A stretch of 64,000 nt of DNA from Comamonadaceae bacterium (GCA_947448735.1 CANFOS010000002.1:62001-126000), one strand, 5' to 3'; shown: positions 7,930-17,042, numbered from the stretch's first letter. Program-made: numbers and translations. The notes: generated by a model from the letters alone, not told the origin.

Positions 7930-10900
7930 ATGGCCACACTACCCGCTTACGCAGAGCTTCACTGCCTTTCAAACTTCTCCTTTCTTCGCGGCGCATCGCA
8001 CGCCGGCGAGCTGGTCGATCGGGCTGTTGAACTGGGCTATTCAGCGCTGGCGCTGACCGACGAATGCTCGCTGGCCGGCGTGGTTCGCGCGCATGTGGCG
8101 GCCAAGGCCCATGCTGGCTTCAAATTCATTGTGGGAAGCGAGTTTCAAGTAGCCAGTGCCGTGCCATTCAAGATGCTGGTGCTGGCCACCAGCCGCGAAG
8201 GTTATGGAAACCTGTCTCAGTTCATCACGCGACTGCGGCGCGCCTCTGAAAAGGGGCGCTATGAACTGGCCCAAAAAGAGATCAGGGCGCAAGAACTGCA
8301 GGACTGCCTGATCCTGATACTTCCAGGCAGAACCTCGTCATGGCACGACTTGCTGCAGCTGGGGCAATGGATGCTTGGCCTGTTCAGCGGCCGCTGCTGG
8401 CTGGCGGCAGAAATGTTGCACCACATCGCTGATGCGGTCTGGCTTGAAAAGCTTCACAAACTCGCTGAGGCCACGGCTATCCCCATGGTCGCAACAGGCG
8501 ATGTGCACATGCATGTGCGCTCACGCAAGCCCCTGCAAGACGTGTTGACGGCCATACGCGTGGGCAAGCCTTTGACCGACTGCGGCCTTGAACTGCAAGG
8601 CAGTGCGGAACGGCATTTGCGTTCCAGACTCAGACTGGGTCGCCTGTATTCAGAAGACTTGTTGCAGCAGACCATCGCGATTGCGAACCGATGCCATTTC
8701 AGCCTTGACGAGCTGCGCTACGAATACCCGGATGAAGTTGTTCCTCAGGGCGCAACGCCCGCATCCCACCTGCGCCAGCTGACCTATGCGGGAGCGGGGC
8801 GGCGCTGGCCAGATGGTATCGAGGCAAAAATTCAGACTCAAATAGAGCATGAACTCGACCTGATTGGCGAGCTTCACTACGAGCACTATTTTCTGACGGT
8901 GGCAGACATCGTGGCTTTTGCCCGCAGCCAGCAGATTCTTTGCCAGGGGCGTGGCAGCGCAGCCAACTCAGTGGTGTGTTTCTGCCTGGGCGTGACCGAG
9001 GTGGACCCCAGCCGGATGGCGGTGCTTTTTGAGCGATTTATCAGCAGGGAGCGCAACGAGCCCCCTGACATCGACGTGGACTTTGAACATGAGCGCCGCG
9101 AAGAGGTGATCCAGTACCTTTACAACAAGTACGGACGCGACCGTGCGGCGCTGACAGCGACGGTGATTTCCTATCGGCCCCGCAGTGCTTTGAGGGATGT
9201 CGGCAAAGCGCTGGGCTATGACCTGGCGACCGTTGAGGCATTGGCCAAGGGGCACCAGTGGTGGGACGGCCGAAAAATCCAGCCCGAGCGGCTGGCTGAA
9301 ATCGGTCTGGGTCCGCAAGAAGAGCTGCGCTTGACGCAACTGCTCAAGCTCACCGGCGAGATCGTCGGTTTCCCACGCCATTTGTCCCAGCACACCGGGG
9401 GCTTTGTGTTGACCAAGGGGCCGCTGTCCCGAATTGTCCCGATTGAGAACGCCAGTATGGTTGACCGCACCGTCATCGAATGGGACAAGGACGATCTGGA
9501 CGCCATGGGCCTGCTCAAGGTTGATGTGCTGGCGCTCGGCATGCTGACCGCGCTGCGCAAGAGCTTGGCATTGATCAGCCAGCGCCGCCACTATGCGTTT
9601 GAAATGCAGGATATTCCTGCGGAAGACAGCGTGACTTACGACATGATCTGCAAGGCCGACACGCTGGGCGTGTTCCAGATCGAGAGCCGGGCGCAAATGA
9701 GCATGCTGCCGCGTTTGAAGCCGCGCTGCTTTTATGACCTGGTGATTGAAGTTGCACTGGTACGGCCAGGTCCGATTCAAGGCGGCATGGTGCATCCATA
9801 CCTTCGCCGCAGGCAGGGACTGGAGCCGGTTGAATATCCGAGCGCCGCTCTTGAAGAGGCCTTGGGAAGAACATTGGGCATCCCGGTGTTTCAGGAGCAG
9901 GTGATGCAAATTTCCATTCTTGCCGCAGGTTTTACGGCAGGCGAAGCCGATGGTTTGCGTCGCGCCATGGCGGCCTGGAAACGCAAAGGCGGGCTGGAGA
10001 AGTATTACGCCAAAATTGTTGACGGCATGATCGCGCAAGGCTATGAAAAATCATTTGCCGAAGCGATTTTTGAGCAGATCAAGGGGTTCTCGGAGTATGG
10101 CTTCCCAGAGTCCCATGCAGCCTCGTTTGCGCTGCTGGTCTATGCCAGTTGCTGGATCAAATGCCACGAACCCGCCGCTTTTTTAGCCGCCATGATCAAC
10201 TCTCAGCCTTTGGGCTTTTATTCCACCAGCCAACTGATACAGGACGCCCGGCGACATGGCGTGGACGTCCGTCCGGTGGATGTGATGGCCAGCCAGGTCG
10301 ACTGCACACTGGAAGACTTGGACCACCTGCCTGCGGTCCGACTTGGCTTTCGGGTCATTTCCGGTTTTCGCCAGGCCGCTGCCCAAAAAATAGTCAATGC
10401 CCGCCTGGACAGCCCTTTCATAAGCGCTGACGATTTGGCCGGGAGAGCCGGCCTTGAGCTGCATGACATGAAGCTGCTCGCGGCAGCCGATGCATTGGTC
10501 AGCCTGTCGGGTCACAGACGGCAACAGGTGTGGGATGCTGCCGGCCTTCGCCCGGTGCCGGAACTGCTGCGTGATGCGCCGATTGACGAAGACATGACCG
10601 AATTGCCCGAAGCACCCGAAGGGGAGGAAATCGTTTGGGACTATGCCTCAACCGGGCTGACCTTGAGGCGGCATCCGATGGCGCTGCTCAGGCAGCGCGT
10701 GGCAGAAAAAGGGTATCTGTCCTCTGCTGACTTGCGCGCCTTAGAGGATGGCGACATGGTTTATGTTTGCGGCATCGTGACGCTCAGGCAACAACCAGAA
10801 ACCGCCAAGGGAACCGTCTTTGTGTCGCTGGAAGACGAACACGGCAGCGTTCAGGTGATTGTCTGGAAAAGCCTGCGTGACAGGCAGCGGCAGGAATTAC

Positions 10901-11034
10901 TGGCGTCGCGCTTGATGGGCGTCTACGGTTGCTGGCAGGTCGCCAACGATGTTTGCAATCTCATCGCTGACACCTTGTTTGACTTGACCCCACTGCTTGG
11001 CAGGCTGGGTTCACAGAGCCGGGACTTTCGGTAG
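7930..11034 (+). CDS. dnaE2: Error-prone DNA polymerase III alpha subunit DnaE2 (ImuC)
   Basis: The product is 1034 residues, the usual DnaE2 length and shorter than replicative DnaE. It opens with the PHP domain (YAELHCLSNFSFLRGASH). The polymerase catalytic aspartates lie in PDIDVDF (Asp380, Asp382, Asp384). Helix-hairpin-helix and OB-fold parts follow, the latter near residues 930-1015. DnaE2 replaces the replicative polymerase at lesions and causes damage-induced mutations. It is the third gene of the imu operon behind the LexA box. No frameshift is seen over 3.1 kb. The ATG is 9 bases after the imuB stop. Confidence 0.95.
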   Translation: MATLPAYAELHCLSNFSFLRGASHAGELVDRAVELGYSALALTDECSLAGVVRAHVAAKAHAGFKFIVGSEFQVASAVPFKMLVLATSREGYGNLSQFITRLRRASEKGRYELAQKEIRAQELQDCLILILPGRTSSWHDLLQLGQWMLGLFSGRCWLAAEMLHHIADAVWLEKLHKLAEATAIPMVATGDVHMHVRSRKPLQDVLTAIRVGKPLTDCGLELQGSAERHLRSRLRLGRLYSEDLLQQTIAIANRCHFSLDELRYEYPDEVVPQGATPASHLRQLTYAGAGRRWPDGIEAKIQTQIEHELDLIGELHYEHYFLTVADIVAFARSQQILCQGRGSAANSVVCFCLGVTEVDPSRMAVLFERFISRERNEPPDIDVDFEHERREEVIQYLYNKYGRDRAALTATVISYRPRSALRDVGKALGYDLATVEALAKGHQWWDGRKIQPERLAEIGLGPQEELRLTQLLKLTGEIVGFPRHLSQHTGGFVLTKGPLSRIVPIENASMVDRTVIEWDKDDLDAMGLLKVDVLALGMLTALRKSLALISQRRHYAFEMQDIPAEDSVTYDMICKADTLGVFQIESRAQMSMLPRLKPRCFYDLVIEVALVRPGPIQGGMVHPYLRRRQGLEPVEYPSAALEEALGRTLGIPVFQEQVMQISILAAGFTAGEADGLRRAMAAWKRKGGLEKYYAKIVDGMIAQGYEKSFAEAIFEQIKGFSEYGFPESHAASFALLVYASCWIKCHEPAAFLAAMINSQPLGFYSTSQLIQDARRHGVDVRPVDVMASQVDCTLEDLDHLPAVRLGFRVISGFRQAAAQKIVNARLDSPFISADDLAGRAGLELHDMKLLAAADALVSLSGHRRQQVWDAAGLRPVPELLRDAPIDEDMTELPEAPEGEEIVWDYASTGLTLRRHPMALLRQRVAEKGYLSSADLRALEDGDMVYVCGIVTLRQQPETAKGTVFVSLEDEHGSVQVIVWKSLRDRQRQELLASRLMGVYGCWQVANDVCNLIADTLFDLTPLLGRLGSQSRDFR

Positions 11035-11065
11035 GTGCATCTAGAGTCTGCCCGGCTGCCAAAGT

Positions 11066-11500
11066 TTAAAACGCATCAAACGCCGAACGCAGCCATTCAA
11101 TGCTGGGGGCTTGCCCGGCGCCCAGGCCGCCCTGAATCAGCACCACATCAAAGCGGCACGGCGGCAGGGTTTTGTAGCGCATCAAATAATGGCGTGCTGC
11201 AAACACAATGCGGCGCTGCTTGACCGCGCTGATGCTGGCGCCTGCCCCTCCGTGGGAGCTGCTGGCGCGTTGGCGCACCTCCACAAACACCAGCGTGCCG
11301 TCTTGGTCCGTCATGATCAGGTCGATCTCACCCCCGCCTCGGCCAGGTGTTCGATAATTGGTCTGAAGCAGCTTCAGGCCGGCTTGAACAAGGTGCGCCA
11401 GCGCCAGGGCTTCAGCCGCATCACCACTATGCTTGGTGGTGACTTTGGTGGTAGGCTGACTTGCCGGGCTTGCAGCCCCCTCTTTTTTGGAAAACCACAT
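11066..11500 (-). CDS. yraN: YraN/UPF0102 family nuclease-fold protein
   Basis: The product is 144 residues with the endonuclease-like core GGGEIDLI ... LVFVEVRQR typical of UPF0102 (PD-(D/E)xK-like: Asp in EIDLI, Glu in VEVR). The cellular role is not established. It is divergent from rsmI; its start codon touches the proposed rsmI TTG. In E. coli yraN sits between rsmI/lpoA and diaA-yraP. Here the diaA-like and yraP-like genes lie 5.5 kb further left on the same strand, with the imu operon between. The N-terminal 20 residues are low-complexity and the start could be later. Confidence 0.88.
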   Translation of the reverse strand: MWFSKKEGAASPASQPTTKVTTKHSGDAAEALALAHLVQAGLKLLQTNYRTPGRGGGEIDLIMTDQDGTLVFVEVRQRASSSHGGAGASISAVKQRRIVFAARHYLMRYKTLPPCRFDVVLIQGGLGAGQAPSIEWLRSAFDAF

Positions 11501-12390
11501 TGAACGCTTCTTTCGAATTGGCCTTGAGCGCCGCTATTGCTGCTGCCGGCATGCAGCATTATCCGCAGGCCATGCTGTATGTGGTGGCTACGCCGATTGG
11601 CAACCTGGCCGACATCAGCTTGCGGGCGCTGCATGTGCTCCAGATGGTCGATGCCATAGGCTGTGAGGACACGCGCCACACCCAAGGTCTGCTGCGCCAG
11701 TTCGGCATTGAAAAGCCCTTGCTGGCGGTGCATGAACACAACGAGCTGGAAGCCGCCGTGGGCGTGGTCGAGCGCCTGCAACGCGGCGAGCGCGTGGCCT
11801 ATGTCAGCGATGCGGGCACGCCCGCTGTCAGCGACCCTGGCGCACGGTTGGTGGCTGCTGCACGCAGCGCCGGGTTCGGTGTGATGCCCTTGCCGGGCGC
11901 CAGCAGTGTGACAACCGCCTTGAGTGCGGCAGGCATTTCGGGTGATTCAGGTTTTGTCTTTGCAGGGTTTTTGCCGAGCAAGTCCGGTGAGCGTGACCAC
12001 GCTGTCGCTGCCTTGCGCCATGAGGTCAAAGCCGTTGTCATCATGGAAGCACCTCACCGCATTGAGGCGCTGGCGCAAGCATTGACCCCGCTGGCGTCGC
12101 GGCCTGTCACGATTTGCCGCGAGCTGACCAAACAGTTTGAAGAAATTGCCACCGTTGCCGCCGATCAGCTGGTGGTCTGGCTGGCCGCCGGCGCACAGCG
12201 CACGCGGGGTGAATTTGTCCTCGTGCTGCACCCCATCCCCACAGCGGCACCCAAAGAAGACGGTCAGCGCGTGCTGCAACTGTTGCTGGCAGAGCTGCCG
12301 CTGAAAACTGCTGTCAAGCTGGCCGCAGAAATCACGGGTGCGCCGCGCAATGACCTGTATGAAGCGGCGCTCAAGTTGAAAAACCAATGA
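11500..12390 (+). CDS. rsmI: 16S rRNA (cytidine1402-2'-O)-methyltransferase RsmI
   Basis: The product is an SPOUT-unrelated tetrapyrrole-methylase-fold protein with the N-terminal signature LYVVATPIGNLADISLRAL and further family blocks (CEDTRHT, SDAGTPAVSDPG, PLPGASS). RsmI methylates C1402 of 16S rRNA in the decoding centre. The frame is open from 11461. I place the start at the TTG at 11500, next to the divergent yraN start, because family members commonly carry about 20 residues before the first block; the ATGs at 11551 and 11572 are alternatives. It overlaps the next gene by 4 bases. Confidence 0.92.
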   Translation: MNASFELALSAAIAAAGMQHYPQAMLYVVATPIGNLADISLRALHVLQMVDAIGCEDTRHTQGLLRQFGIEKPLLAVHEHNELEAAVGVVERLQRGERVAYVSDAGTPAVSDPGARLVAAARSAGFGVMPLPGASSVTTALSAAGISGDSGFVFAGFLPSKSGERDHAVAALRHEVKAVVIMEAPHRIEALAQALTPLASRPVTICRELTKQFEEIATVAADQLVVWLAAGAQRTRGEFVLVLHPIPTAAPKEDGQRVLQLLLAELPLKTAVKLAAEITGAPRNDLYEAALKLKNQ

Positions 12391-13628
12391 ATCCAAACGC
12401 CGACAAATTGTGGCCTGGCCCGCGCTGGTCCTTGGCGGTTCTGCTTGCGCTGCTGGGCATGCTCGGTCCTTTTTCCATCGACACTTACATTCCAGCCTAC
12501 GCCGGCATCGCCAAGTCACTGGGCAGCACGCCGGTGCAAATGCAGCAAACCCTGTCAGCCTACCTGTTTGGTTTTGCTTTCATGAACCTGTTTCATGGTG
12601 CGCTGGCCGACAGCTTTGGCCGGCGTCCGGTGGTGCTCTGGGGCATTGCCATGTTCACCATCGCGTCGGCGGGCTGCGCGTTGTCGCAAAGCATTGAGCA
12701 ACTGGTGTTTTTCAGGGCCTTGCAAGGGCTGTCCACTGGGGCAGGCATTGTGGTCTCACGCGCCGTGATCCGTGACATGTTTCCCCCCGCACAAGCCCAA
12801 CAGGTGATGAGCCAGGTGACGATTTATTTCGGCGTGGCGCCTGCCATTGCGCCGATTGTGGGTGGCTGGCTTTTCGTGCATCTGGGCTGGCACAGCATCT
12901 TCTGGTTTTTGACGGGTGTGGGCTTTTTTTTATGGGCCGCCAACTTCAGGTATTTGCCAGAAACACTGCATGTTGACCAGCGTCAGAGCTTTGAATTCAG
13001 GCACCTGATGCGGGGTTACTGGCAACTGGGCTCGAGCCCGCGCTTTTTGCTGCTGGCGCTGGCCAGCGGCGTGCCGTTTAACGGCATGTTTTTGTACGTG
13101 ATGTCCGCCCCCGCGTTTTTGGGTGAACACCTGGGTCTGCAGCCCACCGAATTTTTCTGGTTCTTCATCCTGACGATCAGCGGCATCATGTCCGGTGCCT
13201 GGCTCAGCGGCAGGCTCGCGGGCAAGATCGCACCAAAGCAGCAGATTCGCTACGGCTTTGTCATCATGCTGTCGGTGTCGGTGGCCAATTTGCTGGCCAA
13301 CTATTTTTTCAAGGCGCATGTCTCCTGGGCTTTGTTGCCGATTGCGCTGTTTGCGTTCGGCTGGGCGCTGATGGTGCCTGTGGTCACGCTGCTGGTGCTC
13401 GACCTGTACCCTGAGCGGCGCGGCATGGCCTCGTCGCTTCAGGCCGTCATTGGATCAACCGCCAACGGTGTGGTTGCCGGCATGCTTGCGCCGCTGGTGA
13501 TGCATTCGACCCTCAGCCTGGCGGCAGCATCGCTAGGCATGATGTGCATTGGTCTGGTGGCGTGGGTGTACCTGCACCGCCGCTGGCCTGAAATAGGCGG
13601 CGCTGTTGCCAGCTACCATGCAGACTGA
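12387..13628 (+). CDS. Bcr/CflA-type MFS drug exporter
   Basis: The product is 413 residues with twelve predicted membrane helices. The motifs FSIDTYIPAY in helix 1, ADSFGRRPVVLWG (motif A, loop 2-3) and RALQGLSTGAGIVVSRAVIRD (helix 4-5) identify the Bcr/CflA drug:H+ antiporter group. The substrate is unknown; E. coli Bcr exports bicyclomycin and peptides. It is translationally coupled to rsmI through an ATGA overlap, an odd functional pairing that probably only reflects compact gene order. Confidence 0.9.
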   Translation: MNPNADKLWPGPRWSLAVLLALLGMLGPFSIDTYIPAYAGIAKSLGSTPVQMQQTLSAYLFGFAFMNLFHGALADSFGRRPVVLWGIAMFTIASAGCALSQSIEQLVFFRALQGLSTGAGIVVSRAVIRDMFPPAQAQQVMSQVTIYFGVAPAIAPIVGGWLFVHLGWHSIFWFLTGVGFFLWAANFRYLPETLHVDQRQSFEFRHLMRGYWQLGSSPRFLLLALASGVPFNGMFLYVMSAPAFLGEHLGLQPTEFFWFFILTISGIMSGAWLSGRLAGKIAPKQQIRYGFVIMLSVSVANLLANYFFKAHVSWALLPIALFAFGWALMVPVVTLLVLDLYPERRGMASSLQAVIGSTANGVVAGMLAPLVMHSTLSLAAASLGMMCIGLVAWVYLHRRWPEIGGAVASYHAD

Positions 13629-13670
13629 GCTTCGATACCTTGACCCCTACTGCCACGACACTGGCCCCCC

Positions 13671-14165
13671 ATGATCCGCCCCAACGCTAAATTTGTACTT
13701 GCCCATCCGGCGCACTTCATCGCACTGGGCTTTGGCTCAGGCCTGAGTCCGATAGCCCCTGGCACGGCCGGCACGTTGTGGGCGTGGCTGGCGTATCTGG
13801 TGCTGGCCCCCAGCATGACCAGCGCGCAAATGGGGTGGCTGATTTTGTGCGCGACGCTGGTGGGCTGGTGGGCCTGCACGGTCACCGCCAAAAACATGGG
13901 GGTACTCGACCCCGGCAATATCGTGTGGGACGAGGTGGTGGCCTTCTGGCTGGTGCTGTGGCTCATCATGCCTGCCAGCTTTACCGGACAGCTGGCAGCG
14001 TTTGTGCTGTTCAGGTTTTTTGACGCGGCCAAGCCCGGCCCGGTGGGCTGGGCCGACCAGGTGTTCAAAGGCACGGGGCCGCGCGGCGGCTGGGGTATTT
14101 TGTTCGACGACTTTGTGGCGGCGTTTTGCACGCTGCTGGTGATCGCGCTTTGGAGGTTTTGGTGA
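13671..14165 (+). CDS. pgpA: Phosphatidylglycerophosphatase A
   Basis: The product is 164 residues with the PgpA signature GSGLSPIAPGTAGTLWAW at residues 23-40 and the later IVWDEVVAFW motif, in which Asp and Glu bind the metal. It removes the phosphate from phosphatidylglycerophosphate at the inner membrane and carries three to four hydrophobic segments. Many relatives have thiL upstream; here it follows an exporter gene instead. Its TGA overlaps the GTG of the next gene by 4 bases. Confidence 0.93.
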   Translation: MIRPNAKFVLAHPAHFIALGFGSGLSPIAPGTAGTLWAWLAYLVLAPSMTSAQMGWLILCATLVGWWACTVTAKNMGVLDPGNIVWDEVVAFWLVLWLIMPASFTGQLAAFVLFRFFDAAKPGPVGWADQVFKGTGPRGGWGILFDDFVAAFCTLLVIALWRFW

Positions 14166-14680
14166 GCCACGAATCAACCCACAAGACGCTCTTAAATCAG
14201 GAGCTGCTCGCCCATGAAATAGTTGGGTTGCTGGCCGATTTGATGCTTCAAAAAGGCTTTTTTCTGGCCACCGCTGAAAGTTGCACAGGCGGCATGATTG
14301 CCGCTGCCTGCACTGACCTGTCAGGCTCGAGCGCCTGGTTTGAGCGTGGCTTTGTCAGCTATTCCAATGCAGCCAAAACGCAGATGCTGGGCGTGGATGC
14401 CGCGTTGATTGAGCAGCACGGTGCCGTCAGCGAACCGGTCGCCCGCGCCATGGCCTTTGGCGCGATTCGGCATTCTGCCGCCCAGGTGTCGGTGGCTGTC
14501 ACAGGCGTGGCTGGGCCCACGGGCGGCAGCGCCGCCAAGCCTGTAGGGACGGTCTGGTTTGGTTTTTCAGTCGCTGGCCAACTGCTGTCAGAACGCCAGT
14601 GCTTTAGCGGCGACCGCGCTGCCGTGCGGCTGGCAACGGTGCAGCACGCCTTCAAACGCTTGATTGAATTGCTTGACTGA
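14162..14680 (+). CDS. pncC: Nicotinamide-nucleotide amidase (CinA C-terminal domain type)
   Basis: The product is 172 residues consisting only of the CinA C-terminal domain. Motifs are ATAESCTGGMIAA (catalytic serine region), SYSNAAKTQMLGV and VTGVAGPTGGS. It deamidates nicotinamide mononucleotide in NAD recycling. The GTG at 14162 is chosen because GGAGG lies 5 bases upstream and it gives a GTGA overlap with pgpA; the frame extends 12 codons further up inside pgpA without support. The pgpA-cinA pair is common in beta-proteobacteria. Confidence 0.92.
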   Translation: MSHESTHKTLLNQELLAHEIVGLLADLMLQKGFFLATAESCTGGMIAAACTDLSGSSAWFERGFVSYSNAAKTQMLGVDAALIEQHGAVSEPVARAMAFGAIRHSAAQVSVAVTGVAGPTGGSAAKPVGTVWFGFSVAGQLLSERQCFSGDRAAVRLATVQHAFKRLIELLD

Positions 14681-14724
14681 AAAGGATTCTCCTTGCACCC
14701 TAACAAAACGTGAAAGGGTTTGAC

Positions 14725-15660
14725 ATGAGCTGGTTTGATAACTTTGAGCAGCGCAGTTTTGAGGTCAACGGCGCCACCATCAACGCACGCGTGTCCAGAA
14801 CCGTGCTGGGCGCTTTGCCCAAGCCCGCGCTGATGTTGCTGCACGGCTTTCCGCAGTCGCATGTGATGTGGCACCGGGTCGCTGCCTTGCTGGCCGATGA
14901 TTATTTTCTGGTGTTGCCTGATTTGCGTGGCTACGGCGACTCGTCCAAAACGCCTGGCCTAACCGACCACAGCAACTACAGCAAGCGCAACATGGCGCAT
15001 GACATGGCACTCGTGATGGATGCACTGGGCATCGACAGCTTTTACCTGTGTGGCCACGACCGGGGTGGCCGTGTCGCCCACCGCCTGGCGCTGGACCACG
15101 CCGCGCGGGTCAAAAAGCTCTGCGTGATCGACATCGCCCCTACGCTTGACATGTATGACGGCAGCACGTTGAGCGCGCCTTATATGGAGTTTGCACGCGC
15201 TTACTACCACTGGTTTCACATGCTGCAGCCCGCACCGCTGCCCGAGATCATGATGGGCGCCAACCACCCCGAGACCGCAAAGGCCTACCTGCACGCCAAG
15301 CTGGGCGGCTGGGGCAGTGCGGGACTGGGTTACATCGAAGCACGGGCTCTGGCTGAATACGAGCGCTGCTTTTGCAATGCCCAGGCGCTGCACACCGCCT
15401 GCGAAGACTACCGCGCCAGCGCTGGCATTGACCTGACGCATGACCGCACTGGCCGAGAGCAGGGCCATAAACTGGCCTGCGACACCTTGGTGCTGTGGGG
15501 CGCACGCGGCGTGGTCAACCGCCTGTTTGATCCGATGGCGCTGTGGCAAGCCCAGTGCAGCGGCATGGTCAGCGGTCACGCCATGCCGGCGGGGCACTTT
15601 ATTCCTGAAGAGTTGCCAGAAGCTACGGCAGCGGCGCTGGGTGGGTTTTTCAATCTTTAG
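14725..15660 (+). CDS. Haloacetate (fluoroacetate) dehalogenase-like alpha/beta hydrolase
   Basis: The product is 311 residues with an alpha/beta-hydrolase fold. Counting from the ATG at 14725, the nucleophile Asp112 sits in GHDRGG, with Arg113 and Arg116 beside it; Asp136 follows, then His162-Trp163, Tyr212 and His291. These match the nucleophile, carboxylate-binding arginines, charge relay Asp/His and halide pocket residues known from fluoroacetate dehalogenases. Most alpha/beta hydrolases have Ser in this elbow, so an Asp nucleophile argues for dehalogenase or epoxide-hydrolase chemistry, and the His-Trp-Tyr set favours the former. The natural substrate is unproven. ATG 14725 is preferred over GTG 14710 because AAAGGG precedes it. 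Confidence 0.84.
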   Translation: MSWFDNFEQRSFEVNGATINARVSRTVLGALPKPALMLLHGFPQSHVMWHRVAALLADDYFLVLPDLRGYGDSSKTPGLTDHSNYSKRNMAHDMALVMDALGIDSFYLCGHDRGGRVAHRLALDHAARVKKLCVIDIAPTLDMYDGSTLSAPYMEFARAYYHWFHMLQPAPLPEIMMGANHPETAKAYLHAKLGGWGSAGLGYIEARALAEYERCFCNAQALHTACEDYRASAGIDLTHDRTGREQGHKLACDTLVLWGARGVVNRLFDPMALWQAQCSGMVSGHAMPAGHFIPEELPEATAAALGGFFNL

Positions 15661-15721
15661 CGCGTTGCCTTGTGTGTGCGCTGAATGCGGGCATCGGTGG
15701 TGTATGTCGTGTGGGTCACAT

Positions 15722-16888
15722 TCATTTAGGCCACAGCACCCACAGACGCAGGCTCTGGTTGACTTTGGCTGCAAACTCGCCCGCCTCGGGGCCGGTACCG
15801 GCAAAGTAGTCGGCCCGCACCGCGCCGACGATGGCGCTGCCGGTGTCTTGCGCAAACACCAGCTTTTGCAGCTTGCCCGCCATGCCGCGTGAGGCCAGCC
15901 ACACGGGCGTGCCGTAAGGCATGCTGCCCGGGTCTACCGCAATGGAGCGGCCCGGGGTGAGCGGTACGCCTTGTGCGCCTTTGGGGCCAAAGGCGGCGTC
16001 CAGGTCGCTCAAAGGCTCTTCCCTGAAAAACACATAGCGCGGGTTACTCCACAGCAGTTGTTGCACGCGCTGCGGGTTTTGCGCAGCCCAGGCTTTGGTG
16101 GCGTCTGGCCAGGGGTTGATTTTGGTCACGCCCTGGCTGAGCAGCCACTGGTTGACGCTGCGGTACGGCTGGTCGTTGGTGCCTGCAAAAGCCACCCGAA
16201 CGACGCGCTGCTGGCCGTTGGGCTCTGCAATGCTCAAGCGGCCTGAACCCTGAATGTGCAACACCAGCACGTCAATCGGGTCGCTCAAGTAAGCGATTTC
16301 CCGGCCACGCAGGGCGTCACGTGCCTCCGGCAGGGTGTCAATCTCCTGGCGGCTGTACCAGGGCTTGCGGCTGCCCAGGCCAGCAGGCGCTTTGTACAGT
16401 GGCACCTCATAGCCATTGCCACTGTAGCGGCTGGCTTTGAGCAGCGGCTCAAAATAGCTGGTGAGCAGGCCTTCGGTCACACCCTGAAGTGACTCAACCC
16501 GGTACGGCTGCAGGCGTGACACCATCCAGGCACGTTGCTCGTCGCTGCTGGCAATGCTCAAGCGCCGTGCATCGGCACACAGCGGCGCGAACGTGGCACC
16601 AGGGCGCTCGCAGCTTTTGAGCCATGCATTCCAGGCTTCAAACAGGGCATCGTCTTCAAAGCCCGGCAGTTCTGCCCAACGCACTGGCACCCAGCGGCTC
16701 TTGGCTTGCATGATGACTGGCGGCAACGGGCCGTTGTCCTCGCCCCGGCTGATGCTGGCCGGCTGCGTTGAGGCCGACGGCGGTGCAGGAAAGGTAGGCA
16801 GGGGCCGCTGGCGCATGGCGCAAGAGGCCAGGCAAAGCATGCTGGCGATAATTGCCGTTGTCCTCAGCCATTTGTGAAGGTATGTCAT
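15722..16888 (-). CDS. mltA: Membrane-bound lytic murein transglycosylase A
   Basis: The product is 388 residues with a lipoprotein signal peptide (lipobox LASC, Cys23). The MltA domain starts around residue 125 with LTSYFEPLLKAS, and the 3D domain holds FAQDTGSAIVG, whose Asp corresponds to the catalytic residue of E. coli MltA. It cleaves peptidoglycan glycan strands from the periplasmic face of the outer membrane. I start at 16888 (MTYLHKWLRT) because it gives a proper signal peptide; the frame is open 40 codons further upstream across the divergent small gene, which is implausible. Confidence 0.93.
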   Translation of the reverse strand: MTYLHKWLRTTAIIASMLCLASCAMRQRPLPTFPAPPSASTQPASISRGEDNGPLPPVIMQAKSRWVPVRWAELPGFEDDALFEAWNAWLKSCERPGATFAPLCADARRLSIASSDEQRAWMVSRLQPYRVESLQGVTEGLLTSYFEPLLKASRYSGNGYEVPLYKAPAGLGSRKPWYSRQEIDTLPEARDALRGREIAYLSDPIDVLVLHIQGSGRLSIAEPNGQQRVVRVAFAGTNDQPYRSVNQWLLSQGVTKINPWPDATKAWAAQNPQRVQQLLWSNPRYVFFREEPLSDLDAAFGPKGAQGVPLTPGRSIAVDPGSMPYGTPVWLASRGMAGKLQKLVFAQDTGSAIVGAVRADYFAGTGPEAGEFAAKVNQSLRLWVLWPK

Positions 16889-17030
16889 GTCCTTATTGTT
16901 GCTTGAAGCGCTGGGCGCGCTGCTCCTGTTGGTGTTCATTGTCTGGTGGACGATGTTTTCGGGCCGCAAAAATGGTGAATTGAAGGACCACACCCCCGAA
17001 GAAGACAAAAAACCGTCTGAAAAGCCCTAA
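16887..17030 (+). CDS. Small single-pass membrane protein (47 residues)
   Basis: The short frame encodes 47 residues: MSLLLLEALGALLLLVFIVW as a hydrophobic helix, then WTMFSGRKNG and an acidic/lysine tail (DHTPEEDKKPSEKP). GAAGG-type Shine-Dalgarno (TGAAGG, 16875-16880) sits 6 bases before the ATG. The start overlaps the divergent mltA start by 2 bases. The layout, one N-terminal helix followed by a charged cytoplasmic tail, is that of a real membrane microprotein rather than a random frame. Function unknown. A role next to MltA in the envelope is conceivable but only by position. Confidence 0.68.
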   Translation: MSLLLLEALGALLLLVFIVWWTMFSGRKNGELKDHTPEEDKKPSEKP

Positions 17031-17042
17031 GAACGCTTTTTG

